64,000 nt of DNA from Asterias amurensis (GCF_032118995.1 NC_092663.1:9424001-9488000), one strand, 5' to 3'; numbered from the stretch's first letter, positions 1 through 10,992 are shown. The notes: generated by a model from the sequence alone, not told the origin. A program made the numbers and translations.

Positions 1-146
1 GGTGTTTTTTCTTTCATTATTATCTCGCAACTTCGACGACCAATTGAGCTCAAATTTTCACAGGTTTTTTATGTTAGGCATATGTTGAGATACACAAATT
101 GAGAAGACTGGTCTTTGACAATTACCAATAGTGTCCACTGTCTTTA
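1..146 (-). repeat. MITE family M1, truncated by window edge
   Basis: The reverse complement of the M1 terminal region is present, ending in the terminal repeat CCAATAGTGTCCACTG followed by TCTTTAA. Only about 145 bases lie in the window; complete copies at 21024-21397 and 40009-40388 show what is missing. Confidence 0.85.
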
Positions 147-1204
147 ACAAGTGAAAACAGTCATATGGTTGTTCATGCTAATTTTTGTAACATATGTAGA
201 CCACACAAGTCACAAGTTCTTACATGAGGTAGTCTTTGAAAATTCCACTTTCCTTCATCATTGTCTGACCACTTTAACAGGGCTTGAATTTGGGTTAAAA
301 TTCACAAGACTGGTAGGCTTTTTAAAAATCTATAATAATAAATAAAAAAATGAGATATCGCCTAATATCACACAAGGCTGGACAGCCACCATAAGGTGAG
401 GGGCTACACGTAACTGATTTGGGCTATCAACCCAAATCAACTGCCACCAGGGGCACAGTCCAACCTATAGCTCCTAGCAACTCTTTTTACAAAGCAATTG
501 TGGCTAAATGTCCAGTCATATGTTTACATGTGATTTGCCTGTGAATTGTTTTTTCACAGGGAAAGTGCGAAGTTTGAAAATATTCTCCGCTTTTATTTAA
601 AAAAAAAAAAAAAAACTAAATGCTGTGGTATCTGTAACAGTCATCCCTCCTACCAGGTGGTAATATCATTTATTTCATGTCGCGTTACTATAGTCATGGC
701 CCAGAAAACTCACCCGTACCCGTCGCTCATGTCTAAATTGCCTGAACCGTCGTGCATCATTAGCAAATCAGGACTGCTTGTCATTTATTAAGTCAACATT
801 GAGATTAGGGCTTAGGATCTCGTTCTACGCAAGCTCCTAGAGTTAAAGAGGTGGTATTAGATGTGGGCTGATAGCTTGAAGCCAGGGACATGTGATGGAC
901 ATTTTAATTGTTACTTGAACATTTCAAGTGGAAGCAAGACTGTGACGGGGGATTGGAAGCAATACTGGAAAAGTGCGCCCCCCTATAGTTCATTCCCCCC
1001 CAATCCAAAGGTTTAGTTCAGAAATGTTTTAAATCACACTTGCACTGCAGCTGAGCGGTGCACAAATAGTTTGAGACATCTCATCTAAACGGGTTTCATG
1101 ATCGTGGAAATCATTAACCAACCTTACAAACAACACCGTCTTTTGCCGTAAACACAGAAAAATATTACCATACTGACATGCTACCCTGCATGTACAGCAA
1201 TCGT
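147..1204. other. SMARCD intron, mostly unassigned
   Basis: No exon is recognised here. About 360-470 matches, in reverse, the 3' body of SINE S1 (compare 31858-31950), including the small palindrome around ATTTGGGCTATC. The rest is AT-rich unique-looking sequence with a poly-A run near 599-615. The upstream SMARCD exons that would carry the SWIB domain are not in it. Confidence 0.5.
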
Positions 1205-1500
1205 ACCATGGACGAGCGGTTAAGAGCACCGGATCCAAGCTCTGCTGTTTGATCAGCAGAGTGTGGGTTCAAATCCCGGTCATGACACTTGCTACATAAA
1301 ATTGGGGAGGTAGTGCTTTCTGCTCTACCGGCCAGGCTTCGGACTGATGATACCCAAGCCTACATTCATATGAACTGTATAGGGGTAACCCTGTTTCAGC
1401 CCTAGGAGTAGGTGGCGACAGCCTCTGGAAAAAAACAATTGTAGCCCACACCTTAAAGTGGCCTTCAGGTCTTGTGTGTCTGGCGACTTGCATAAAATAA
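1205..1500 (+). repeat. tRNA-derived SINE, family S1 (form a)
   Basis: The 5' end resembles a class II tRNA with A box (GGACGAGCGGTTAAGAG) and B box (GGTTCAAATCC). In better-preserved copies the anticodon loop TTCAAGC reads as Leu(CAA), and a long variable arm (GTTTGATCAGCA) fits tRNA-Leu. A body follows (CTACATAAAATTGGGGAGG, then CCCTGTTTCAGCCC) and an A-rich tail. A close copy lies at 2998-3300. Confidence 0.85.
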
Positions 1501-1818
1501 AATTAAAATAAAAAAAACAAGAGAGGATGGAGAGAACGAGAGGTCCTCTGCCTACTTCCACTGCAGGAATTAATACTAATGGCAACAGACTGTAATGAAT
1601 TGTGGGTTGATACTAAAAACCAAATGACTAGAGCTTGACTTGAGCCTGCAACTTCAGAATAAACATTCCGACGCTCTTTAGCCCTATGCTGGTGGTTTCC
1701 TATTTTTTCAATATCTTTGTCCAGGTGTGCAAGTCAGAAGCCTTACATTATGTAATCTAAAGGTTTCGTCTTCAAGTCCCAGTCTGGTCAACTATTCTTT
1801 GTTAAACCCAATGTTATG

Positions 1819-1880
1819 TTTAAAGTCACCTGGAAATGGAATTTGTTTTCTTTCAAACATAAGAGTATATGCTTCGCTGT
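1819..1880 (+). repeat. MITE family M4 fragment
   Basis: TTTAAAGTCACCTGGAAATGG and the following TTTCTTTCAAACATAAGAG match the terminal region of the palindromic M4 element at 26315-26894 (right arm, inverted). Only one end is present. Confidence 0.6.
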
Positions 1881-1937
1881 TTGTTGCTTGAGTTGAATTT
1901 TGATTAGAGTTGAACAAAGAAAAGTTTACTAGATTTT

Positions 1938-2035
1938 GAACCATTGACCTCCAGATTAACGCGCCCGTGTTCTACCGACTGAGTTATCTATGGTGGTGGT
2001 CTCTCTATTTTGGTGTGGTGGGGGGGGGGGGGTGC
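1938..2035 (-). repeat. SINE family S2 head fragment, with a G run
   Basis: On the minus strand the tRNA-like A-box region (TAACTCAGTCGGTAGA) and anticodon arm match the S2 SINE at 15890-16065. A run of 13 G ends at 2032. The segment is too diverged to be a working tRNA. Confidence 0.5.
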
Positions 2036-2279
2036 CAGATACAGTAATCCCTGTTTCGATCCCAATTTTTTAAGCCGGTTAGCACAAAGACAAAAAGTGT
2101 AGCTTATCGAAAACCAGCTACTAGTCGAACTACAGTTTGAGTTGTTCTTGCTCGCACTCTGCTATTTTTTATGTATGTCTTTTCTGCTAAGCAAAGAAAT
2201 TCAGTAAGTGGTATTTTTAAATTTGAATTTTATTAGATAAATAACTGAGAGGGAAATTGTTTGTTTTCTTGTGTTTCAG

Positions 2280-2360
2280 GATGACACCCTAAAGGAGCAG
2301 ATGAAATCGTTTCTCCTCTCAACTGCCAGCCAACAAGAAATCGCTTCTCTCGATAACAAG
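2280..2360 (+). CDS. SMARCD: SMARCD (BAF60) subunit, antepenultimate coding exon
   Basis: SMARCD/BAF60 proteins are accessory subunits of SWI/SNF (BAF) chromatin remodelling complexes in the nucleus and link the complex to transcription factors and nuclear receptors. This exon gives 27 residues, [13 protein letters not shown]... to ...SLDNK, in phase 0, between acceptor TTTCAG and donor GTGAGT. With the exons at 5074 and 8683 it forms a continuous 119-residue C-terminus that follows the vertebrate SMARCD1/2/3 C-terminal segment almost residue for residue. The SWIB/MDM2 domain is encoded upstream, outside the window. The vertebrate paralogue cannot be chosen; an invertebrate usually has a single SMARCD gene. 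The family assignment is very secure, from residue pattern only. Confidence 0.95.
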
Positions 2361-2389
2361 GTGAGTTTTCATTTTCATTGTAGTGACTT

Positions 2390-2950
2390 TGGCTATTGGT
2401 GGCTTCAGCAGCCATGTTGAAGTACAGGCAGATACAATGATCTACTCATAAATAATACCAAAACTTGTAAAACTCATAGCCATAGCCAAAACTCATAGCC
2501 ATAGCTGAAGCCAAAGCTGAGTGACTTTGGCTATAACTGTGGCTGTTGGCTTCAGCAGCCATGTTGGAGTATAGGCAGATACAGTGATCTACTCATAGCC
2601 ATAGCTGAAGCCAAAGCTGAGTGACTTTGGCTATGGCTGTTGGCTTCAGCAGCCATGTTGAAGTACAGGCAGATACAGTGATCTACACATAGCCATAGCT
2701 GAAGCCAAAGCTGAGTGACTGAGGCTGTGGCTGATGGCTGCAGCAGCCATGTTGAAGTACAGCTATGTTGATAAGTACAGGCAGATTCAGGGATCTACAC
2801 ATAGCCATAGCTAAAGCCCAAGCTGAGTGACTGTGGCTGTTGGCTTCAGCAGCCATGTTGAAGTACAGGCAGATACAGTGATCTACACATAGTCAGAGCT
2901 GAAGCCAAAGCTGTGTGGCTGTGGCTGATGGCTTCGGCAGCCATGTTAAA
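2390..2950. repeat. Tandem repeat, units of about 93-105 bp
   Basis: About five imperfect units carry CATGTTGAAGTACAGGCAG, then GATCTAC, then CATAGCCATAGCTGAAGCC. Landmarks recur near 2413, 2562, 2655, 2748 and 2853. Each unit holds an internal inverted repeat (AGCCATAGCTGAAGCC against GGCTTCAGCAGCC / GGCTATGGCT). The array starts about 30 bases after the SMARCD exon. Confidence 0.85.
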
Positions 2951-2997
2951 ACCTCAAAACTAAAACCATCAGAGCATGTCATGTCCTGGCCTTGTCA

Positions 2998-3300
2998 TGT
3001 CATGGCCGAGCGGTTAAAAGCACCGGATTCAAGCTCTGGTGTTTGATCAGCAGAGTGTGGGTTTGAATCCCGGTCGTGACACTTGCTACATAAAATTGGG
3101 GAGGTAGTGCTTTCTGCTCTATCGGCCAGGCTTCGGACTGATGATACCCAAGCCTACATCCGTATGGACTGTAAAAGGGGGGTAACCCTGTTTCAGCCCT
3201 AGGAGTAGGTGGCAACAGCCTCTGGACAAAAATAACTGTAGCCCACACCTTGAAGTGGCCTTCAGGCCTTGTGTGTCTGGCGACTTGCATAAAAAAAAAA
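2998..3300 (+). repeat. tRNA-derived SINE, family S1 (form a)
   Basis: Best-preserved S1a copy here. The tRNA-Leu-like head (GGCCGAGCGGTTAAAAG; anticodon arm CCGGATTCAAGCTCTGG; B box GGTTTGAATCC) runs into the same body as the copy at 1205 and ends in an A-rich tail at about 3288-3325. The apparent 96- and 131-residue antisense ORFs across it are repeat sequence. Confidence 0.9.
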
Positions 3301-3587
3301 AAGAGGAAAAAAAAAGGGGAAAAAAGAGCTCAATTACATGGCTCCGATTACCTCGGAACTCTGCGATGATGATCACTATTCTCTGCTTACTGGGCATGCA
3401 GCCAATTTCTGCGGTAGCGAAAAATAACAAGTAATGTGGAGTATGTATGCACACAGGCAAAAATTCTCTGCTAACCCGTGAAATACGCTTGACAGAAGCA
3501 TGGAATTTTGCCATCCGTAAGCGCTGATTTTTTGTTTTCGGTAAGCAAGGCCATGAAATTAGGCCCTGTTGGACTCGGCATTATCTC

Positions 3588-3850
3588 TTAAAGGGTTTGG
3601 GTACCTTTTTTACGACAGAAAAATACAAATGTCCACAGATTGACATTAAACTTAAACAGTTTCAAGGTATGAGTCAGTGAGGTGCTTTTGTTTTTGAGAA
3701 ATGAGTAAAATAAATTCACAAAAATATTTTTTGTCTTGGTGAGATGAAAAAATATTTTAGCATTTACAACTGATTAACGTGACTCTCCTGAAAACATTGC
3801 TCTGTGATTTTCACTCTTTTTCAAAAAACTTGACGACTATATGGCTGAAA
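3588..3850 (+). repeat. MITE family M3 (TTAAAGGGTTTGGGTAC)
   Basis: Begins TTAA then AGGGTTTGGGTACC and shares AATGTCCACAGATT.. and TTTGAGAAATGAGTAAAA with copies at 55103 and 62088. The right end is poorly preserved. A relic of family H1 (CATGAAATTAGGCCC) lies just before it, near 3550. Confidence 0.7.
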
Positions 3851-3879
3851 CTTCTATAATTTAATATATATTTTACATA

Positions 3880-4290
3880 ATAATAATATCGAAGTCTTAT
3901 ATAGCGCACGTTTCTACCAAACAAGGTACTCAAGGCGCTGAGTTTATACAAACTTTCAGAAAGATAGGTTATTGAAGTGATGAATTCTGAGACCCAATTA
4001 TTTAGCACCTTGTAAGGGTTTACAAGGTGCTACGGCGCATACAGTAGCCACAACCAGGAACACTGGGGCGAACCCCTTCTCTTTTCGATAAGTGCAGTGG
4101 GTTCTTTTACATGCGTTACGCAACACATGGGGCCAACGGCTTTACGTCACAACCGAAGGACGAAGCAATGGTTAAGTGTCTTGCTTAAGGACACAAGTGT
4201 CACGGCTGGGGATTCGAACCCACACTCTGCTGATCATAAACACCAGAGTTTGAATTCGGTGCTCTTAACCGCTCGGCCACGACACTTCAA
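3880..4290 (-). repeat. tRNA-derived SINE, family S1 (form b)
   Basis: On the minus strand: the tRNA-Leu-like head (GTGGCCGAGCGGTTAAGAG; GGTTCGAATCCCC), then a body with GTCCTTAAGCAAGACACTTAACC, then a tail with AGCGCCTTGAGTACC, GCGCTATATAAG and an ATT repeat. The tail resembles the conserved 3' domain reported for several invertebrate SINEs; that link is from memory. The better copy is at 28120-28505. Confidence 0.85.
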
Positions 4291-4764
4291 ACACAGTGAG
4301 TAGGAATTCATGTCAAGGCAAAACACTTGATCTACAAAAGAGTTCAAAGACCTTTTTAAATCATTTCTTTAAAGTGTGATGCGTTAATTTTGATAGACAA
4401 ATGTATCACACTCTAAGCAGGTTAAGCTCCGTGGAGGATGAGGCAATTAGACGTAGGCCTAACGCCAAAGACCTGTTGCCTCAATTGCTAATTGAAGAAG
4501 ACATCACAGACAATTAGCAATTATCAGGATTGACACATCTGTGGGAATACATTTCAACATCTGTTTTGTAAATTGACATCGGGAATCCGGCAAAAATTTG
4601 CTCTCCTCCCATGTAATGCTCTCTCTTGGTTTTTTTTTAAAGGCACTGCAAGGCAAGGCACAAAAACACATATCGATACCCTCGTCTTTGCCGTCGTATT
4701 GTAATAAATAAGATCAAACTAATAAACCCTTATTTAATAGATATTACATTTGCATCAGGATAAA

Positions 4765-4960
4765 AATATTAACCTTGTTGTTTTTACCCATACGCCGATG
4801 TGTGTTAGCACTGTAAACTCAGTACTTTCCCCAAGTCCTGTTGAAAAACTTCACAAGCATATTACTCTGGTGCGATTCGAACCCACAATCCTTGCAATCC
4901 TAGAGCAATGTTTTACCAACTAGACAACCAGGGTTGAACGGAAGCTGAGACAGTTCGAAT
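4765..4960 (-). repeat. SINE family S3
   Basis: A tRNA-like promoter on the minus strand (CTAGTTGGTAAAACATTGC and GGTTCGAATCGCACC) adjoins a body whose reverse contains AGTTTACAGTGCTAACAC. Other copies are at 29057 and 51960. Confidence 0.7.
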
Positions 4961-5073
4961 CCCATGTTTTTGCAGCGGGTACCGCAACAATATATAATAA
5001 ATGTTAAATTATCCCTTCCTTTATTCGTGACTGGAGCCATTGATGAAAGATTCCCTTCCTGTTTTCCTTCCAG

Positions 5074-5196
5074 ATCCATGAGACTGTCGAGACCATAAAC
5101 CAGCTGAAGATTCAGAGAGAATTCATGCTGGGCTTTGCCAGGGACCCTCAACACTTCATCAGCGAGTGGTTGGTCTCTCAGAGTATGGACCTAAAG
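5074..5196 (+). CDS. SMARCD: SMARCD (BAF60) subunit, penultimate coding exon
   Basis: Encodes 41 residues, [20 protein letters not shown]... to ...SQSMDLK, phase 0 at both ends, between acceptor CTTCCAG and donor GTTGGT. The segment is a predicted amphipathic helix downstream of the SWIB domain and matches the family strongly, including the FARDP motif. An in-frame read-through ORF continues to 5310 but runs into intron. Confidence 0.95.
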
Positions 5197-6436
5197 GTTG
5201 GTAGTATGACCCACAAGTCAGGAGGGGAGGTTTTCCCCGGCCAGGTTTTTGATAAGGGAATAAAAGAATGGTACGAGGTCTTGAACGTTTGGTTAAAACG
5301 GACAGGGTAGTGGCTATGCTCAGTCAAGGTCCTTTATCACATGGCCACGACCCTGAAAATGTAGTTGTTGTTAAAAGGCGTTAAAATGTTGGAAAACCTG
5401 TCCAAATTTTGTTTGAAATTCTTCAGTTTTGTCACGATCTTATGCTCCGATTCGCGAAGCGTCAAAATGTACTTAATGCTCAATCACTGTGCTTATAAAT
5501 GCACACGCCCTCTCCAAGTTGTACATACATTGAGTACCGGTATAAATAAGGGCCATGCCTAAAGCTTGCGCACTAAGCCTATGTTTAAACACTTCTAGCC
5601 ATGTCTGTATCACGCGTTGAAACACCCCCACATGACGTGCTCTCCACCAATAGGAATAGTGAAGTGTCTGAACTATCAGCAGGGAACCAATGACAAGCAG
5701 TGCAAGTTACAAAGTACTTTGGTCGATACTACACTTCTGCTCTGGTATAGAGCATATTGAATAAGCCCTTTGTTGCTATGATTGTTGCCATCTTAAAGGG
5801 CAAACTGTATGCGTGTCTAAACGCGCACATCAATGAGGCACACTGCATGCAGCCTCCCGGTTTGATTTCTATGGCACAGGTACGCACACCCTGACCCACA
5901 TGCACACGCTCACAGACGCCATGTTGTAGGGCAGGTTTTTTTGAATGGTGACGCCATATGCTATACTCTATTGAGAAAAACAACCTTATAACATGACAGT
6001 ACTTTACCTACTTTATGATTGTAACCAAATGCGACGAAGGGAAAAAAGTCAACAATCTTTTTTTTTTCTAAACAAATACTGGCCTTCATCACAGGATGGA
6101 ATCTTTCTGACATATTGATAAATTAAACAGACACATCCTACTTGCACAATTAACACACATTTGAAACACGACTGTCCTGATTTTCATAAACAGACGATTG
6201 CTGATATTCTTTTTTCTTTAAAGGTTTTTTTTTATGGGGGGGCTGGGTTGAAGGTTTTTACTCGCCAGTCGAAGGGTGAAAAGGATGGGAAATTTCAGAC
6301 TTTTATCTGAATTTGGATTGTTTAAAGTCTGCCTGGTTAATAACAAAAATTGAATTTTATTTCTCAAATTAAACAAGTGATGCTCTTTGATCGACTTCTC
6401 TAGCACTAGAGGACACCGTTCCCAACAGCTCCTTGG
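5197..6436. other. SMARCD last intron, first part
   Basis: No exon or clear RNA gene. Around 5590-5990 there is GC-richer sequence with CCAATAGGAATAG and CGCACA/GTGCAC motifs that looks repeat-derived but could not be paired with another copy. Poly-T runs occur at 6059-6068 and 6224-6235. Confidence 0.4.
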
Positions 6437-6604
6437 AATCTTTGGCCCTTTTCAAAACCACAGCTTCCGCTTTGGATTCGGCTCAGGCTAGCTTGGCCCT
6501 GCGGTTGTTTTGACAATTGCGCATGCTTTGCGTACGCACTCAGGGCTTCAGACTTCAGGATGGAGCCTGAAGCTGCTGAGCTGTGGTTTCGTAAAGGGCC
6601 TTTA
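6437..6604. repeat. Foldback element H9
   Basis: Imperfect inverted repeat: TTTGGCCCTTTTCAAAACCACAGC at 6440-6463 pairs with GCTGTGGTTTCGTAAAGGGCC near 6580-6600, and AGCCTGAAGC/GCTTCAG sequences lie inside. Single copy in the window. Confidence 0.6.
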
Positions 6605-7650
6605 ACTCAAAAGGTGGTATACCTTCATTTCAATGTACCTCTTAAGATCTAAATCAGGGGTTTCAGACTTTCCCATCAGCAGTGACTCTCATCCCTAGTT
6701 CTAGTTTAACTGGACTTTGTGGTGAAACTCTCCATCCCCTACTACTACCCTCCTTTGACCCCTCCCTAAATGCTCTATTTAACCCATTCCCAGTTGCCTC
6801 GCGTGAGACCCAGTCAGGACTAAGCAGCCAAGTCCCCAAAGACATGACCCATTTCTTAAAAACCAAGAGAGAGAAAGAAAAAAAAACGAAGAACCGCTGT
6901 CCGACCGCACCATCTATGTAGGTCTAAGGTTCCTCAGCAGTTGTTGGCATCTCAGCCGAGCATGACCTCACCGATGTGATAGCTCCAATTACACTATCAA
7001 AACACAGGAAATAGATTGAGCCGTTAATTTGTGTATTTTTAGACGCCCTAAGCCGGTTCTCCTGACTGTGTGTAAAGTCACTGCAACTTTCTACCTGTAA
7101 TAATGTCACTAGCTGTTAGGCTTAATCCATGGAGAATATTTAGATTTGTTTTTTCTTCTTCATTACGCATTTGATTCGCAGGAGGGTCTAAATTAGTACC
7201 GCATTAAATCTCCTTTTTTTGCAGAGTCATCTTTTATGATTTTGCCCAGCAACAGGGTTTTCTAGAAGGGTGTGAGGCAGATTGAAATAAAAGGCAACAT
7301 TCAAAACACTTGGGGGAACAGAAGAAGTAAAGCATGCAGTTACTTGATGTTAAATAAAAATACAGATAGCAACAACTGTAAAAGTTATAGTTAGTACGAT
7401 TATATAAAAAAAAACTATGAAATAAAAATGTTGAGAGAAAAAATGTCTTTCTAGACAGCTATGTCTGAATAGTTTGAAAGCCAGCAATCTTTCCTTTCAT
7501 ACAATGTGTCAAACCTCTTTATTATCACCCCAAGTTATCAATGTTTTTTAACAATTTGCTATCTGTGAAATGATTAAAAAACGCCTGGAGTTACACAGGA
7601 GCCATGACCTCCATTGCCCTCTGATTGATAAAATTCCTGGCCTGTATTGG
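6605..7650. other. SMARCD last intron, unassigned
   Basis: Two overlapping short ORFs on opposite strands (6663-6866 and 6682-6921) have no recognisable protein character. The sequence is AT-rich with no repeat family that I could pair. Confidence 0.4.
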
Positions 7651-7812
7651 CTCGATCACACAGGCCTCGATAACGAGGACGAAAACAAGAACATTACACA
7701 TGCATGCCCTCGATTGGTTGAATAACCGTGGGTGTTATCTGCACAGAACAATTCAACCACTAGAATGCGATCTCTTTGCATCGTTATCGTTTGTTTTTCT
7801 ATCGCAGCAGTG
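7651..7812. repeat. MITE family M6, degraded copy
   Basis: ATCACACAGGCCTCGATAACGAGGACG on the left and AATGCGATCTCTTTGCATCG with TTATCG on the right match M6 at 12498-12655, including the central CTCGATTGGTTGAAT. The ends are eroded. Confidence 0.65.
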
Positions 7813-8270
7813 TGACTTGACCTTTAGAAGAAGGGGGGGAAGAATTTTGTGTGTTAGTCTTTCCAGACCTGCGCCGATGTGAAAATTGTTCGAGTAGGTT
7901 TTAAAACTTTGCGTGATATGATAAAGCAGGTAGTAGTTAAAAAGCAGAACTGAGAAGTCTTCCGAATTCTGAAAATCTACTCTGCTGTAGTAGAATATAA
8001 AGCAAGACAAGTTCTCAAAAGAATATAATCTACCTGGCAAGTAGATACACGCATGGTGTTACCGCAAACCAAATATATTGATACCTCACCATGCAATGCC
8101 TAAAATCCCAGAAGGTGAGGTTTTTCAGTAGCATCATGTGCATATCTCTATTGAGCAGTGTTGGGTTCTGAAAAGATCTGGTGGTTGACAACTCAAAGTT
8201 TTGATCAATTTGCTCTGATTCTCTTCCAAATTATTTGTCTTTCAAAACTATTTATCAAAACATTTATCTT

Positions 8271-8644
8271 TTAAAGACACTGGACACTATTGGTAATTGT
8301 CAAAGACCAGTCTTCTCACTTGGTGTATCTCAACATATGCACAAAATAACAAACCTGTGAAATTGTTAACTCAATTGGTCGTCGAAGTTGCGAGATAATA
8401 CTGGGGAAAAAACACCCTTGTCACTTGAAATTGTGTGCCTTCAGATGCTTGATTTCGGAACCTCAAATTCGAATTCAAATATTTTAGTGGAAAATTACTT
8501 CTTTCTCAAAAACTACGTTACTGCAGAGAAAGCTGTTTCTCTCAATGTTTTATACTATCAACAGCTCTCCATTGCTTGTTACCAAGTAAGGTTTTATGCT
8601 AACAATTATTTTGAGTAATTACCAATAGTGTCCACTGCCTTTAA
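8271..8644 (+). repeat. MITE family M1, ends 38 bases before SMARCD last exon
   Basis: Flanked by TTAA at 8271-8274 and 8641-8644. Contains AGACCAGTCTTCTCACTTGG, GGTCGTCGAAGTTGCGAG and the terminal CCAATAGTGTCCACTGCC. The flanks on both sides also share a longer stretch (AATTATTTGTCTTTCAA at about 8229 and 8644). Confidence 0.9.
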
Positions 8645-8682
8645 ATTATTTGTCTTTCAAGTTATTTATCTTCTTTCTGCAG

Positions 8683-8838
8683 ACGATGACAGATGTGATG
8701 GGCAACCCAGAAGAGGAGCGTCGTATGGAGTTCTTCTACCAGCCGTGGGCCCAGGAGGCCGTGAGACGCTACTTCTACAGCAAGGTGCAACAGCGTCGAG
8801 CAGAGCTGGAACAGGCCTTAGTTATCCGCAACACATAG
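8683..8838 (+). CDS. SMARCD: SMARCD (BAF60) subunit, terminal coding exon
   Basis: Encodes 51 residues, [20 protein letters not shown]... to ...EQALVIRNT, then TAG at 8836-8838. Acceptor is TTTCTGCAG, phase 0. The NPEEERR and [15 protein letters not shown] blocks are hallmarks of SMARCD C-termini, and the ending IRNT matches the vertebrate proteins. The 3' UTR must lie in the following few hundred bases, which are filled by two H1 elements. No unambiguous poly-A signal could be chosen. Confidence 0.96.
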   Translation, partial: TMTDVMGNPEEERRMEFFYQPWAQEAVRRYFYSKVQQRRAELEQALVIRNT

Positions 8839-8887
8839 TGTGCTGTTAAGGGTCTCAATGTTGCGTTAAGAGAACACCCAAACCTAA

Positions 8888-9083
8888 GCCCAATTTCATA
8901 GAGCTGCCTAAGCATAACAAGTTGCTAAGTACAACAAAATTGTGCTTACCAGAAACAGGTTACCAGACAAATTTCCATTAACACGAGCACAAATTGTGAC
9001 TGGTATGCTGTTCATTTCTGGAAAGCAAAAAGCTTTTAAGCGATAATTTCTGTTTAAGCAACTCTATGAAAGTTGGCCCTGTA
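8888..9083. repeat. Foldback element H1
   Basis: Long inverted repeat with left arm GCCCAATTTCATAGAGCTGC and right arm AGCAACTCTATGAAAGTTGG; the arms carry CTTACCAGAAACAGGTTACC and AAGCTTTTAAG. Probably lies inside the SMARCD 3' UTR. About ten relatives occur in the window. Confidence 0.85.
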
Positions 9084-9318
9084 GTTTGATATATTTTGGG
9101 TGTTTCACAAAGTCCATAAACGTCATGATGAATTGTAACATCTGGGAAGTTCTGGATCTAGAATAAGGGGGAACCCAGACCAGTAAGCCTTTTTTCCCAG
9201 AAATATTCACACGTTTTAAGTCTCATTCCTGAGTGACCTTCTTCTGGAAGGCAAAAAAAGAAAACAGTTTTGTGCTTTGCCCAATTTTTTTGCTTAAGAA
9301 ACTTTAATTTGGGTCCAG

Positions 9319-9505
9319 CTGAGCCCAATTTCATAGAGTTGCTGAAGCACAAAAATTGGCTCACAACAACACAAAATATGCTTACCAGAATATGGTTACC
9401 AGCCAAAATGAAATTTCTCATGCACAATCAATCACTGGTATCCAGCCAATTTTTGCTAAGCAGAAATATTTTGTGCTTAAGCAGCTCTGAGAAATTGGGT
9501 GCAGG
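9319..9505. repeat. Foldback element H1
   Basis: Second H1 copy 240 bases after the first: GAGCCCAATTTCATAGAGTTGC on the left and GCTTAAGCAGCTCTGAGAAATTGGG on the right, with GGTTACCAGCC and ACTGGTATCCAGCC inside. Confidence 0.85.
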
Positions 9506-9894
9506 TTAACTGGGGAGTGCTTTTTTCGGCATCCTCCCCTTCCCTTGTGGGACTCGGCGTAATTGTAACAATCATGCGGGCAGTCAAATGATTAAGCCGC
9601 CCTGACGACGGCGAATTAGATTTATTAGAAACAATTACAGCGTCTCAAAAGATGACATCCCCCCTGGTTTGCCCCCTTTTTGTTATTACTCTTTTTCCCT
9701 TGTCGATTCCACAGCATTTATCACGATTTCCATTTTAAAATGTCACATCCGGGGGACATTTAGGGCAAAGTACCCAAGCCAAATTACTTAAGTTTGATTT
9801 TCTTGGATCTGTTTTTTTTTTTTAAAAACACTTATTTTTAAGTAAAGACAAACTAAAACGAACAATGGTGACACATCATACGGTGCTACTCTTC
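9506..9894. other. Intergenic, nothing recognised
   Basis: Lies between the probable SMARCD 3' end and the 68-bp minisatellite. Only a poly-T/poly-A tract near 9808-9830 stands out. Confidence 0.4.
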
Positions 9895-10590
9895 CAAGCT
9901 TGTACATGCCTGCAACCTTGGACTTCCCATTGTCCCTGTTTTGGTTATGCAACAGCTCCCATTGGTTTTGTACATGCCTGCAACCTTGGACTTCCCATTG
10001 TCCCTGTTTTGGTTATGCAACAGCTCCCATTGGTTTTGTACATGCCTGCAACCTTGGACTTCCCATTGTTCCTGTTTTGGTTGTGCAACAGCTCCCATTG
10101 GTTTTGTACATGCCTGCAACCTTGGACTTCCCATTGTCCCTGTTTTGGTTATGCAACAGCTCCCATTGGTTTTGTACATGCCTGCAACCTTGGACTTCCC
10201 ATTGTCCCTGTTTTGGTTATGCAACAGCTCCCATTGGTTTTGTACATGCCTGCAACCTTGGACTTCCCATTGTCCCTGTTTTGGTTATGCAACAGCTACC
10301 ATTGGTTTTGTACATGCCTGCAACCTTGGACTTCCCATTGTCCCTGTTTTGGTTATGCAACAGCTACCATTGGTTTTGTACATGCCTGCAACCTTGGACT
10401 TCCCATTGTTCCTGTTTTGGTTATGCAACAGCTCCCATTGGTTTTGTACATGCCTGCAACCTTGGACTTCCCATTGTCCCTGTTTTGGTTATGCAACAGC
10501 TCCCATTGGTTTTCTACATGCCTGCAACCTTGGACTTCCCATTGTCCCTGTTATGGTTATGCAACAGCTCCCATTGGTTTTGTACATGTT
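9895..10590. repeat. 68-bp minisatellite, ten near-identical units
   Basis: TGTACATGCCTGCAACCTTG starts at 9901 and recurs every 68 bases (9969, 10037, 10105 and so on to 10513), with a broken unit at 10581. Only scattered single-base differences separate the units. Each unit holds one ATTGG (inverted CCAAT). All three forward frames are open across the whole array (about 240-260 codons each), which follows from a stop-free unit whose length is not a multiple of three and does not indicate a gene. Confidence 0.97.
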
Positions 10591-10811
10591 TCCAAGTGTG
10601 GACCTTTACCAAACCATGGACCCTTTTGTCCTGTTCTGTTACACATGTAGGTCCCTGGTTTGAGTGTGTACCTACTTTTTAATACTTCTCTCTACTGTCT
10701 GACCACTAAGTTCCATCCATTGTGGATTTGCTTGATACCATGTAGACAATGTTAGCCTGCTGAATTATATCATCATCTGGTGAAGACGGGCAGTCAGGTT
10801 GGCTCAGTGGT

Positions 10812-10992
10812 TTAAAGGCAGAGTCACACTGCAGCGATAACGAGAACGATAACGATCACAACGCAAAGAGAACGCATTCTATTGGTTGAATTGCTCCACG
10901 CAGAATATGCACACGCTCAATCAACCAATAGAATGCTTTCTCTTTGCGTTGTTATCGTTATCGTTCTCGTTATCGCTGCAATGGGACCAGGC
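10812..10992. repeat. MITE family M6, palindromic copy
   Basis: Inverted repeat: CACACTGCAGCGATAACGAG on the left against CTCGTTATCGCTGCAATGGG on the right, with AACGCATTCTATTGGTTGAA mirrored inside. The arms span almost the entire element. Confidence 0.85.

Noticed and set aside
1269..3514. Antisense ORFs of 74-131 codons sharing a common N-terminal sequence
   Set aside because: The repeated protein start is simply the S1a SINE body read backwards.
9865..10682. Three overlapping forward ORFs of about 240-260 codons
   Set aside because: They lie in all three frames of a 68-bp tandem array with a stop-free unit; no start context, splice sites or protein-like composition.
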